Source of the DNA: an uncultured Prevotella sp.
GTDB taxonomy: Bacteria; Bacteroidota; Bacteroidia; Bacteroidales; Bacteroidaceae
NCBI GenBank assembly: GCA_900543585.1
Contig: UQRP01000014.1
Span: 1 to 57,465, forward strand
Length of the DNA: 57,465 nucleotides
Reading direction: 5' to 3'
This document shows, piece by piece, positions 34,746-42,750 of the stretch. The notes beneath the pieces were generated by a model. That model made no database searches and had not been told where the DNA came from. It saw nothing but the letters and a program-made list of their open reading frames with translations. Numbering within the stretch: the first letter of the stretch is position 1; each line of letters opens with the position of its first letter. Both the position numbers and the translations under genes were made by a program.

Positions 34746-35336
34746 ATGATATCCAATAAAGCGTCCGGGAATGACCAAACTTCCAACCTGAAGTCTCCCG
34801 ACCTCTACCGCAAGCTTTTCACCACCTTCTTCAAGATTGGTGCCTTCACCCTTGGCGGAGGCTATGCCATGATTCCTATCATACAGACGGAGGTTGTGGA
34901 AAAGAACGGATGGGTGAAGGAAGAGGATTTTGTCGACCTCGTAGCCATTGCACAAAGTTGTCCTGGCATCTTCGCCGCCAACATCGCCACCTTCATCGGC
35001 TATAAGGTGAACGGCACCAAGGGCGCCCTCTGCACCACACTGGGGACCGTTCTGCCGTCGTTCATCATCATCCTGCTCATTGCCATGGTCTTCCGCCAAT
35101 TTATGCAGATACACTGGATAGCAGCTATGTTCAACGGCATCCGACCCGCTGTCGTGGCGCTCATCGCCGTACCCACCTTCAACCTTGCCAAAAGTGCCAA
35201 GGTGAACTTGGGCAATGTGTGGATACCCATTGCCTCAGCTATCCTCATCTGCGCGCTCGGCGTCAATCCCATCTGGATTATCATCGCCGCCGGACTCGGT
35301 GGCTTCCTCTATGGACGCATAAAAGACACATTATGA
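34746..35336 (+). CDS. chromate-type transporter, first half-size subunit
   Basis: From ATG 34746 the product is about 196 aa. It contains FFKIGAFTLGGGYAMIPIIQ, the start signature of CHR domains, then EEDFVDLVAIAQSCPGIFAAN and about five membrane segments. Short-chain CHR proteins work as pairs; the partner gene overlaps this stop by an ATGA. In Bacteroidota such pairs are common and the true substrate is usually untested. An ATG at 34668 would extend it with residues lacking family similarity, so I take 34746. Confidence 0.85.
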   Translation: MISNKASGNDQTSNLKSPDLYRKLFTTFFKIGAFTLGGGYAMIPIIQTEVVEKNGWVKEEDFVDLVAIAQSCPGIFAANIATFIGYKVNGTKGALCTTLGTVLPSFIIILLIAMVFRQFMQIHWIAAMFNGIRPAVVALIAVPTFNLAKSAKVNLGNVWIPIASAILICALGVNPIWIIIAAGLGGFLYGRIKDTL

Positions 35337-35908
35337 TTTTTCTGCAACTCTTCTGGACTTTCTTCAAAATAGGCCTCTTCGGCTTCGGCGGGGGCTATGG
35401 CATGCTCTCACTCATACAGATGGAGACGGTGCGCAACCACCACTGGCTGAGGTCGGCGGAGTTTACCAATATCGTCGCCATCAGCCAGATGACGCCCGGA
35501 CCTATAGGCATCAACTCTGCCACATACTGCGGCTATACCGCCATCCATAATGCTGGCATGGGCAACGCCCTGGCCATCCTCGGCTCTGCCACGGCGACGT
35601 TCTCCCTTGTCCTGCCCACCTTCGTATTGATGATTCTCATCAGTAAGATGTTTATGAAATACATGAAGACACGAACCGTACAGCATGTCTTCACGGGTCT
35701 CCGCCCCGCTGTCGTCGGTCTGTTGGCTTCCGCTACCATCATGCTCTTAGACAAGGAGAACTTCAGCGCACCGAGCGTCAACCTCTGGCAGTTCATCATC
35801 AGCATCCTCCTTTTTGCCGCTACCTTCGTTGGTACGATGTGGATAAAGATCAACCCTATCCGCATGATATGCTATGCCGCCATCGCCGGACTGGTATTGC
35901 TCTATTAA
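35333..35908 (+). CDS. chromate-type transporter, second half-size subunit
   Basis: The 191-aa product starts at the ATG overlapping the stop of its partner (ATGA). It carries FFKIGLFGFGGGYGMLSLIQ, then FTNIVAISQMTPGPIGINSA, and five predicted membrane helices. It should form a heterodimer with the preceding protein in the inner membrane. Confidence 0.87.
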   Translation: MIFLQLFWTFFKIGLFGFGGGYGMLSLIQMETVRNHHWLRSAEFTNIVAISQMTPGPIGINSATYCGYTAIHNAGMGNALAILGSATATFSLVLPTFVLMILISKMFMKYMKTRTVQHVFTGLRPAVVGLLASATIMLLDKENFSAPSVNLWQFIISILLFAATFVGTMWIKINPIRMICYAAIAGLVLLY

Positions 35909-36034
35909 TGACAATTTCGAAAATCACCGCTCCTTACTCCCAACTTCCTTCCCATCCGAAATCTGTTAATTTTCGTATGGAAAGGAATTCTTATGCAACA
36001 TGTTACGCACTTTTTTCTTAGTTTTACGCTTTTC

Positions 36035-36068
36035 TTTGATTTGGTAATGGTGAAAATAACTACTTTTG
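36035..36068 (+). promoter_or_regulatory. promoter of the neopullulanase gene
   Basis: TACTTTTG (36061-36068) matches TAnnTTTG. Two TTTG motifs lie upstream (36035 and 36040), at 22 and 17 bases. The ATG at 36097 follows by 28 bases. Confidence 0.55.
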
Positions 36069-36096
36069 CCATCGAAAACAAGAACCAACATTTACC

Positions 36097-37971
36097 ATGA
36101 GAAAACTGCTCGTTATTCTAACACTTTTGTGCACTATGGCAAATCTTTATGCCACTCCAAATCTTCAAAAAAGCTCTAAACAAAAAGCTCCAACAACAAT
36201 GCGTATTGACCCCACCAACTGGTATGTGGGAATGAAGGATCCATCCCTGCAACTGATGATTTACGGCAAGGATGTCCGCAACGTGAAAAACGTCACTACT
36301 GACTACCCCAATGCGAGAATCGACTCCGTTGTACGCCTCGACTCGCCCAACTATCTCTTCGTGTACCTCAACCTCAGCGGAGCCAAGGCCGGAGAGATGA
36401 CACTCAAACTGGATAACAAAAAAATTAAATACACCCTTAAGGACCGCGCCATGAAGGGCGAGGACCACAAAGGCTTCTCCAACGCCGACGTCCTCTACCT
36501 GCTCATGCCCGACCGCTTTGCCAATGGCAACCCGAAGAATGATGTTGTCAAGGGCATGCGCGACGAAAACTGCGACAGGAAATATCCGTCTTTGCGCCAC
36601 GGCGGTGACCTGGCAGGTATCGGACAGCACCTTGACTACTTCAAACAGCTCGGGGTCACGGCCCTTTGGTTCACACCTGTCTTAGAGAACGACTGGCCTG
36701 CCGACAAGACACAGAACTCGTCGTACCATGGCTATGCCACAACAGACTATTACAAGGTGGATCCACGCTTCGGTTCCAACGAGGAATACCGCAATCTTAT
36801 CGCTGAATGCCACAAGCAGGGACTGAAAGTCGTCATGGACATGATCTTCAACCATTGCAGCGACTACCACATCTTCAACATGGACCCACCCTCTAAAGAC
36901 TGGTTCAACAACCCCAACTACGGTCTTCAGACGAGCTATAAGCTCACACCGGTCCTCGATCCTTACGCTTCGAAAGTCGACATGGCCGAGACCGTAGACG
37001 GCTGGTTCGTGCCCTCCATGCCCGACCTCAACCAGCGCAACCCCCACGTGATAAAATACCTCATTCAGAGCAGTGAGTGGTGGATAGAATACGCTGACAT
37101 CGACGGCATCCGTATGGATACCTATCCCTACGCTGACCGACAGGCTATGGCAGGATGGATGAAGACCATCGACAACGAATATCCCAACTTCAACACCGTT
37201 GGCGAGACATGGGTGACAGAGCCGCCTTATACCGCCTCCTGGCAGAAAGACTCCAAGCTCTCTAAGATAAACAGCTATCTGAAGACCGTCATGGACTTCT
37301 CCTTCTTCGACAAGCTCAACCAGGGCAAGCGTGAGGAGACTGACGACTGGTGGAAGGGCTTCAACCGCATCTACAACTCCCTCTGCTACGACTACCTCTA
37401 TCCTAACCCGTCGAGTGTGTTGGCGTTCATCGAGAACCATGACACCGACCGCTTCTTAGGCGAGAGCAAGGACACCACAATGCTCAAGCAGGCCTTGGCT
37501 CTGCTGCTTACCCTCAACCGCATCCCACAGCTCTATTACGGTACCGAGGTGCTGATGAATGGCACAAAGGCTGTCACCGACGGCAATGTGCGCAAGGACT
37601 TCCCCGGTGGATTCCCCGGCGATACCCACAACTGCTTCACGGCTGAGGGCCGCACAAAAGCTGAGAACGGAATGTTCAACTGGCTCAGCCAACTGCTGCA
37701 CTGGCGTCAGGGCAACGAGGTGATAACAAAGGGCTCACAGACGCAGTTCATACCTTATAAAGGCGTTTATGTCATCGCACGGCAGTATAACGGCAAGACG
37801 GTGCTCACCATCCTCAATGGCAAGCATGCCGACAACGAGTTAGCTGTCAGTCGCTACGCCGAGGTCATCGGCAACCATAAGACAGCTACAGATGTAATCA
37901 CAGGAAAGACAGTAGACCTTACTAAGAATATACCCCTCACACAGCGCCAGGCGCTGGTAGTGGAGTTCTAA
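36097..37971 (+). CDS. susA: GH13 neopullulanase/cyclomaltodextrinase, SusA-like
   Basis: The 624-aa protein has a signal peptide (residues 1-19) and an N-terminal cyclomaltodextrinase-type beta domain (about 35-115). The GH13 barrel shows LLMPDRFANGNPKND, then VVMDMIFNH (region I), DGIRMDTY with nucleophile Asp341, GETW with acid Glu370, and ENHDTDR with Asp449. A C-terminal beta domain ends at QALVVEF. SusA-type enzymes cut maltodextrins, cyclodextrins and pullulan in the periplasm. It is alone on the plus strand but belongs functionally with the LacI/MFS and malQ-GH97-pulA genes downstream. Strong terminator follows. Confidence 0.92.
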   Translation: MRKLLVILTLLCTMANLYATPNLQKSSKQKAPTTMRIDPTNWYVGMKDPSLQLMIYGKDVRNVKNVTTDYPNARIDSVVRLDSPNYLFVYLNLSGAKAGEMTLKLDNKKIKYTLKDRAMKGEDHKGFSNADVLYLLMPDRFANGNPKNDVVKGMRDENCDRKYPSLRHGGDLAGIGQHLDYFKQLGVTALWFTPVLENDWPADKTQNSSYHGYATTDYYKVDPRFGSNEEYRNLIAECHKQGLKVVMDMIFNHCSDYHIFNMDPPSKDWFNNPNYGLQTSYKLTPVLDPYASKVDMAETVDGWFVPSMPDLNQRNPHVIKYLIQSSEWWIEYADIDGIRMDTYPYADRQAMAGWMKTIDNEYPNFNTVGETWVTEPPYTASWQKDSKLSKINSYLKTVMDFSFFDKLNQGKREETDDWWKGFNRIYNSLCYDYLYPNPSSVLAFIENHDTDRFLGESKDTTMLKQALALLLTLNRIPQLYYGTEVLMNGTKAVTDGNVRKDFPGGFPGDTHNCFTAEGRTKAENGMFNWLSQLLHWRQGNEVITKGSQTQFIPYKGVYVIARQYNGKTVLTILNGKHADNELAVSRYAEVIGNHKTATDVITGKTVDLTKNIPLTQRQALVVEF

Positions 37972-37995
37972 CTCCAAGGGTAGATGTTGAATAAC

Positions 37996-38040
37996 AATCC
38001 CCGCCAAGGAATCATCGGTTCCACGGCGGGGATTTTTTTA
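37996..38040 (+). terminator. terminator after the neopullulanase gene
   Basis: AATCCCCGCC pairs with GGCGGGGATT and seven T follow; the loop itself contains GGAA/TTCC. It sits between convergent genes. Confidence 0.85.
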
Positions 38041-38086
38041 TTGCTAGTACATTGCCAGCGACGAGAGGATAGGCAATGTCAGGCAT

Positions 38087-39793
38087 TTACTTCTGATGGC
38101 CAGGCTGTTCTGCCTTCTTGCCATGGATGCGCTCTATCGTCAGCACACTGTCACAGAAAGCTTTGACAGCGGGCCGGTGGGTGATAAAGATGACCGTCTT
38201 CGTCTTATCGGCAAGGATGTTTTTCAGCAGGCCGACCTCTGTCTCGGGGTCTAATGCCGAGGTGGCCTCATCAAAGAGCATGATAGGACGGTTGCGCAAC
38301 AGCGCTCGGGCGATGGCTATGCGCTGAGCCTGACCCTCGGAGAGACCGCCACCCTGCTCGCCACACACCGTGTCGAGACCCTCAGGGAGTTCGAAGACGA
38401 AGTCAGCGCAACTGTCATGCAAAGCCTTACGCATATCGTCGTCAGTGGCATTGAGACGACCTAAACGCAGGTTATCGCGGATAGTACCACTGAGGAGGGT
38501 GTTACCCTGGGGCACATAGATGAAGTTGCAGCGCGTCAGTGGCGAAGCCATCACTTCCTTTGCATCATTATAGAGCACTACCCTACCCTGCTGTGGCCTG
38601 ATGAGTGCCAGGAGCATCCGGACGAGGGTGGTCTTGCCGGCTCCTGTCTCTCCCAAGACAGCCGTGCAGGTGCCCGGACGGAAGTCGAAGCACAAGTCAT
38701 TGACTATCTTCTCCTCGGTAGGGCCATAGGCATAGCTGACATGATCGAGCCTGATGCCACATGGTGAAGCAAGCTTCACCGGCTCGCCCTGCTCCTCAAG
38801 CGGGTTCTCCTCCAACTCCATGAGCCGCTCCGCCGCCGTGAACACCGACACGAAAGCGGGCACCAGCTTTGTGATACTGCGCGCCGGACTCTGGATGCGG
38901 TTGACGAGTTGTAGAAACGCTGTCATGCCACCAAAGGTCAACGAATGGGAAGCCATACGCACGGCCGCCCAAAGGAACGCTACAAGGAAGCCAATGGCAA
39001 ATCCAACATTGAGAACGGTATTGCTGAACACCGAGAACACCGTCCGACGTATCACTTTATGCCGCAACAAGCTTTGGCGTTGCTCCAGCCGGTCTACCAT
39101 CGGTGTCTCTCCCTCCAATGTCTTTATCAGCATGCTGTGCTGGATGGTCTCCTGAAGGGTGCTCTGCACGTGCGAGTCCTCGGTGCGCACCTCTTTAGTA
39201 AGACGTCGCATCTGGGCAACATAAATCTTGCTGACAGCAGCAAAGACTGGGATAATGGCCACTGTGATGAGTGCCAGGACAGCGTCCATGGAGAAGAGAT
39301 AGCAGAAAGCACCGACGAAGAGGGCTATCACAGACAGAGCGCTGGGGATCGTCTGTGTCAGGAAATTGACAACATTGACCACGTCAAACTCCAGTCTGTT
39401 CAGCACATCACCGGAGTGGAAGTTCTCACGCCCACGCCATTGTGAGCGCAGAATCCTGTCGAGCATACGCTGCTGCATACGGTTTTGCGCGCGGATGCCC
39501 AAAACATTCTGTATCCATGTTGAAGAGATGTCGAGAAGAAAGTTGCAGAGGATGAGCAGCCCCATAAGTCCTACCGCCCAATAGAGGTTACCCTTCACTA
39601 CGCCGCTGGCCACATCGATAGCATGTTGCATAGCCCACACCTCCGCCAACGACAGCACCACTGTCGCAAGGCCAATAGATGCATTGAGCGTAGCCTGCAA
39701 ACGGTTGCCACGCCAGGCGTGCCACAGCCAGCGCATGATGGCCGCAGCAGAATAATGCGACTTGGGAAGATTTAGAAGGCTCCTGATTCTCAT
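38087..39793 (-). CDS. ABC transporter with fused membrane and ATPase domains (exporter type)
   Basis: The 568-aa half-transporter has six predicted membrane helices in its first 310 residues. The ATPase domain shows Walker A GETGAGKTT (about residue 385), a Q-loop (IYVPQGNTLLSGTI), signature LSEGQAQR, Walker B IMLFDEATSALD and the H-loop ITHR. It is an MsbA/lipid- or peptide-exporter-like homodimer candidate; no peptidase domain is fused. The substrate cannot be read from the sequence. It sits between two sugar genes but is transcribed alone on the minus strand from a box at 39820-39827. Confidence 0.9.
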   Translation of the reverse strand: MRIRSLLNLPKSHYSAAAIMRWLWHAWRGNRLQATLNASIGLATVVLSLAEVWAMQHAIDVASGVVKGNLYWAVGLMGLLILCNFLLDISSTWIQNVLGIRAQNRMQQRMLDRILRSQWRGRENFHSGDVLNRLEFDVVNVVNFLTQTIPSALSVIALFVGAFCYLFSMDAVLALITVAIIPVFAAVSKIYVAQMRRLTKEVRTEDSHVQSTLQETIQHSMLIKTLEGETPMVDRLEQRQSLLRHKVIRRTVFSVFSNTVLNVGFAIGFLVAFLWAAVRMASHSLTFGGMTAFLQLVNRIQSPARSITKLVPAFVSVFTAAERLMELEENPLEEQGEPVKLASPCGIRLDHVSYAYGPTEEKIVNDLCFDFRPGTCTAVLGETGAGKTTLVRMLLALIRPQQGRVVLYNDAKEVMASPLTRCNFIYVPQGNTLLSGTIRDNLRLGRLNATDDDMRKALHDSCADFVFELPEGLDTVCGEQGGGLSEGQAQRIAIARALLRNRPIMLFDEATSALDPETEVGLLKNILADKTKTVIFITHRPAVKAFCDSVLTIERIHGKKAEQPGHQK

Positions 39794-39819
39794 GGCCCAT
39801 TTAAGATTTTAATTTGTCA

Positions 39820-39827
39820 CAAAGATA
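39820..39827 (-). promoter_or_regulatory. -7 box of the ABC transporter gene
   Basis: Minus strand TATCTTTG, an exact TAnnTTTG match 26 bases before the ATG. Confidence 0.5.
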
Positions 39828-39954
39828 AGAAAAAACAAGCAAAAAAGAACACTAAAGTCTCAATTTATTTTCACCCGAAGACTCTGTGCAATCGTTTACA
39901 TGATTTATATCAAACATGTTTGGGCAAAAACTTTCGTATGCAACAAAAAAAGCC

Positions 39955-39962
39955 TACTTTTG
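39955..39962 (+). promoter_or_regulatory. -7 box of the lacI-family gene
   Basis: TACTTTTG matches TAnnTTTG and lies 34 bases before the ATG at 39997. It shows that the longer frame starting at 39916 cannot be the translated start. Confidence 0.6.
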
Positions 39963-39996
39963 CACAAAAACCATAGAGTACCTGAAAACTGCGCTT

Positions 39997-41019
39997 ATGT
40001 CACATACAACCATAACAATGCGAGACATAGCCGACGCCTTAGGGGTGTCGGTAGCTACGGTGTCGCGTGCGTTGAAAGACAATCCACGCATCAGCATACA
40101 GCAGAAGAACAAGATAAAGAAATACGCCCAAGAACATAATTACTATCCCAACGCCTTAGCCGAGGGCTTGCGCAACAACATGGTGAAGCCTTCCAAACTG
40201 ATAGGCGTCATCATCCCACAGTTTGAGCATTTCTACTTCTCCTCCGTCCTTGAGGGCATCGACCAGGAAGCCACCTCGCGCGGCTATTCCATCATCGTCA
40301 GCGCCAGCAACGACGACTTCGAGCACGAACAGCTCATCTGCAAGCACTTCCTTGAGAACCGTGTCTGCGGCGTCATCGTCTCACAAGCTAAGAACACCAC
40401 GACCTACAGCCACTTCCAAGAGCTTATCAAGGAGCGCCTGCCGCTGGTCTTCTACGACCGCATCTGTACGGGTATCAACTGCGACCGCGTCGTCGTCGAT
40501 GACTACCAGGGCGCCTTCAACGCCGTCAACTACATGATAGAGCGCGGCTGCAAGCGCGTCGCCTTCTACAGTTCACCGATGACGCTCGAAATCTCCAAGA
40601 ACAGATACAACGGCTACCGCGACGCCCTGCTCAGAAACGGCTTACAGCCCGAAGAGCGCTTCTTCCGCCTCTGCGACAACCGTGCCGACGCCGAGGCCAT
40701 CACGCCGGAGCTGCTGTCTCAAGATGTGGTTCCCGACGCCTTCTTCGCCGTCAACGACGATACCGCCATCGGCATCCTCTATACTGCCAAGCGTATGGGC
40801 TTCAGCGTTCCCGAGGACATCAGCATCTGCGGATTCACCAACGGCCAGCGTGCCGTGGCCTGCGACCCCATGCTCACCACAGTGGAGCAGAGAGGCGTCA
40901 GAGTCGGAGAAGAAGCCGCAAATATTCTCATCAGTAAGGTAGAAGGAGAGATACCCCTGTCAAAAGTGGAGAAACGCATCGTCAGAACACGACTTATCAT
41001 CAGAGGAACGACAAAATAA
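39997..41019 (+). CDS. LacI-family transcription regulator
   Basis: From ATG 39997 the protein is 340 aa. The N-terminal LacI helix-turn-helix reads MRDIADALGVSVATVSRALK, followed by hinge residues NALAEGLRNN. The sugar-binding core has GVIIPQFEHFYFSSVLEGID, VCGVIVSQA, RVVVDDYQGAFNAVNYMIER and FFAVNDDTAIG. An ATG at 40018 is a possible shorter start. It is 16 bases upstream of the MFS sugar transporter gene, so it most likely controls maltodextrin genes (the MFS, and perhaps malQ-GH97-pulA and susA) with a sugar as effector. Confidence 0.92.
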   Translation: MSHTTITMRDIADALGVSVATVSRALKDNPRISIQQKNKIKKYAQEHNYYPNALAEGLRNNMVKPSKLIGVIIPQFEHFYFSSVLEGIDQEATSRGYSIIVSASNDDFEHEQLICKHFLENRVCGVIVSQAKNTTTYSHFQELIKERLPLVFYDRICTGINCDRVVVDDYQGAFNAVNYMIERGCKRVAFYSSPMTLEISKNRYNGYRDALLRNGLQPEERFFRLCDNRADAEAITPELLSQDVVPDAFFAVNDDTAIGILYTAKRMGFSVPEDISICGFTNGQRAVACDPMLTTVEQRGVRVGEEAANILISKVEGEIPLSKVEKRIVRTRLIIRGTTK

Positions 41020-41035
41020 AAAACATATACTAAAA

Positions 41036-42346
41036 ATGAAAGAAAAACCAAACATGAGCTTTTGGGGCTTGTGGAACCTCAGCTTCGGCTTCTTCGGAGT
41101 GCAGATAGCCTACGCCCTTCAAAGTGCCAACATCTCGCGCATTTTCGCCACCCTCGGTGCCGACCCTCACAGCCTAAGCTATTTCTGGATACTGCCCCCA
41201 CTGATGGGCATCATCGTGCAGCCTATCGTGGGCACCTGCTCCGACAAAACGTGGTGCCGTTTCGGTCGCCGCATTCCCTACCTCTTCCTCGGTGCTGCCG
41301 TAGCTGTCATCGTCATGTGCCTGCTGCCCAACTCCGGTTCTTTCGGTATGACCGTTTCCACGGCTATGGTCTTCGGACTCATAGCACTGATGTTTCTCGA
41401 TACGTCCATCAACATGGCCATGCAACCGTTCAAGATGCTTGTCGGTGATATGGTCAACGAGAAGCAGAAAGGTCTCGCCTACTCCATCCAGAGTTTCCTC
41501 TGCAACGCCGGTTCACTCGTAGGCTACGTCTTCCCCTTCGTCTTTGCACTCTTGGGCATTGCCAACACCGCACCCAAAGGCGTCATCCCAGACTCTGTTA
41601 TCTACAGCTTCTATGTCGGTGCCGCCATCCTCATCCTCTGCGTTATCTACACGGTATGGAAAGTCAAGGAATGGAATCCTAAAGAATATGAGGAGTATAA
41701 CGGTAGGAAGGAGTCTGTAGCCGAAGAGGAGAAAGGCTCTTCCAACTGGATTGTGCTGCTGAAGAATGCGCCCGCCACCTTCTGGAAGGTAGGACTGGTG
41801 CAGTTCTTCTGCTGGTTCGCCTTTATGTATATGTGGACTTACACCAATGGTACTGTGGCTGCCAACTGCTGGGGCACTACCGACGTGACGAGTGCAGGCT
41901 ATCAGGAGGCCGGCAACTGGGTAGGCATCCTCTTCGCTGTCCAGGCCATCGGCTCCGTCATCTGGGCCACGGTACTGCCGAAGTTCACCAACCGCAAGTT
42001 CGCCTATGCCATCAGCCTTGTCTTAGGCGGCATCGGCTTTGCAAGCTGCGCCTTCATCCACGACCAGTATCTGCTCTTCATCCCCTTCCTGCTCATCGGC
42101 TGCGCATGGGCTGCCATGCTCGCCATGCCTTTCACCTTCGTCACCAACGCCCTTCAGGGCTATGGCCATATGGGTGCCTACCTCGGACTCTTCAATGGTA
42201 CCATCTGCATTCCGCAGATTGTCGCTGCCGCCATCGGTGGCACCATCCTCGGCCTCGTTGGATCTGTGCAGAGCCACATGATGATCATCGCTGGTGTGAG
42301 CCTCGTCCTCGGTGCCTTTGCCGTTAAGACCATCAAAGAGAATTAA
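41036..42346 (+). CDS. MFS sugar symporter (SLC45/GPH-like), likely maltose
   Basis: The 436-aa protein has 12 predicted membrane helices. The loop between helices 2 and 3 holds PIVGTCSDKTWCRFGRRIPY, the SLC45/GPH-type signature. The N-terminus (WGLWNLSFGFFGVQIAYALQ) matches Bacteroidota 'MalT' maltose transporters. It would move maltose or glucose from periplasm to cytoplasm. It follows the LacI gene by 16 bases and ends at a strong terminator, so the two form one operon. Confidence 0.88.
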   Translation: MKEKPNMSFWGLWNLSFGFFGVQIAYALQSANISRIFATLGADPHSLSYFWILPPLMGIIVQPIVGTCSDKTWCRFGRRIPYLFLGAAVAVIVMCLLPNSGSFGMTVSTAMVFGLIALMFLDTSINMAMQPFKMLVGDMVNEKQKGLAYSIQSFLCNAGSLVGYVFPFVFALLGIANTAPKGVIPDSVIYSFYVGAAILILCVIYTVWKVKEWNPKEYEEYNGRKESVAEEEKGSSNWIVLLKNAPATFWKVGLVQFFCWFAFMYMWTYTNGTVAANCWGTTDVTSAGYQEAGNWVGILFAVQAIGSVIWATVLPKFTNRKFAYAISLVLGGIGFASCAFIHDQYLLFIPFLLIGCAWAAMLAMPFTFVTNALQGYGHMGAYLGLFNGTICIPQIVAAAIGGTILGLVGSVQSHMMIIAGVSLVLGAFAVKTIKEN

Positions 42347-42376
42347 TCCTTTCTCTTCAAATACATGCTTATAATG

Positions 42377-42415
42377 AATCCCCTCTGTCTGTGATGAAGA
42401 TGGAGGGGATTTTTG
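42377..42415 (+). terminator. terminator after the MFS gene
   Basis: AATCCCCTC pairs with GAGGGGATT around 17 bases and is followed by TTT. Confidence 0.8.
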
Positions 42416-42488
42416 TTCAAACGCACCAACTCCCTACAGTCCCGCCTACAATCCTTTCATCGCAATAAAGATAAGAAGGCCGCTCTTT

Positions 42489-42584
42489 TCCCTCTAAAAA
42501 GGGACAAAATTACAGAAATATCCCTCTGGAAAGGGAAAAAATCAGCAATTTATCCCTTTTGAAAGGGATTTTGGCTATGCCAAC
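42489..42584. repeat. three 32-bp units each opening with a TCCCT..AGGGA hairpin
   Basis: Hairpins TCCCTCTAAAAAGGGA, TCCCTCTGGAAAGGGA and TCCCTTTTGAAAGGGA start at 42489, 42521 and 42553, exactly 32 bp apart. The 16-base linkers differ but are AT-rich. The array is in the gap between convergent genes. Confidence 0.85.
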
Positions 42585-42750
42585 ATCATCCCACTGTGGC
42601 ATTTTGGCCTCAACTACTAAACCGTACAGCCGAAGCAGCTTAGGGAAAGGAGATAAAAGAAAATCAGGGAACGGAAGAAGTCCGTTCCCTGATTTCCTTT
42701 TAAGCTATATATTATAATATGTGTCTGCCGTGCAGAATGAATACTGACTA

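Noticed and set aside
39916..39996. Earlier start for the LacI regulator
   Set aside because: The -7 box at 39955-39962 lies inside the extension, which has no family similarity.
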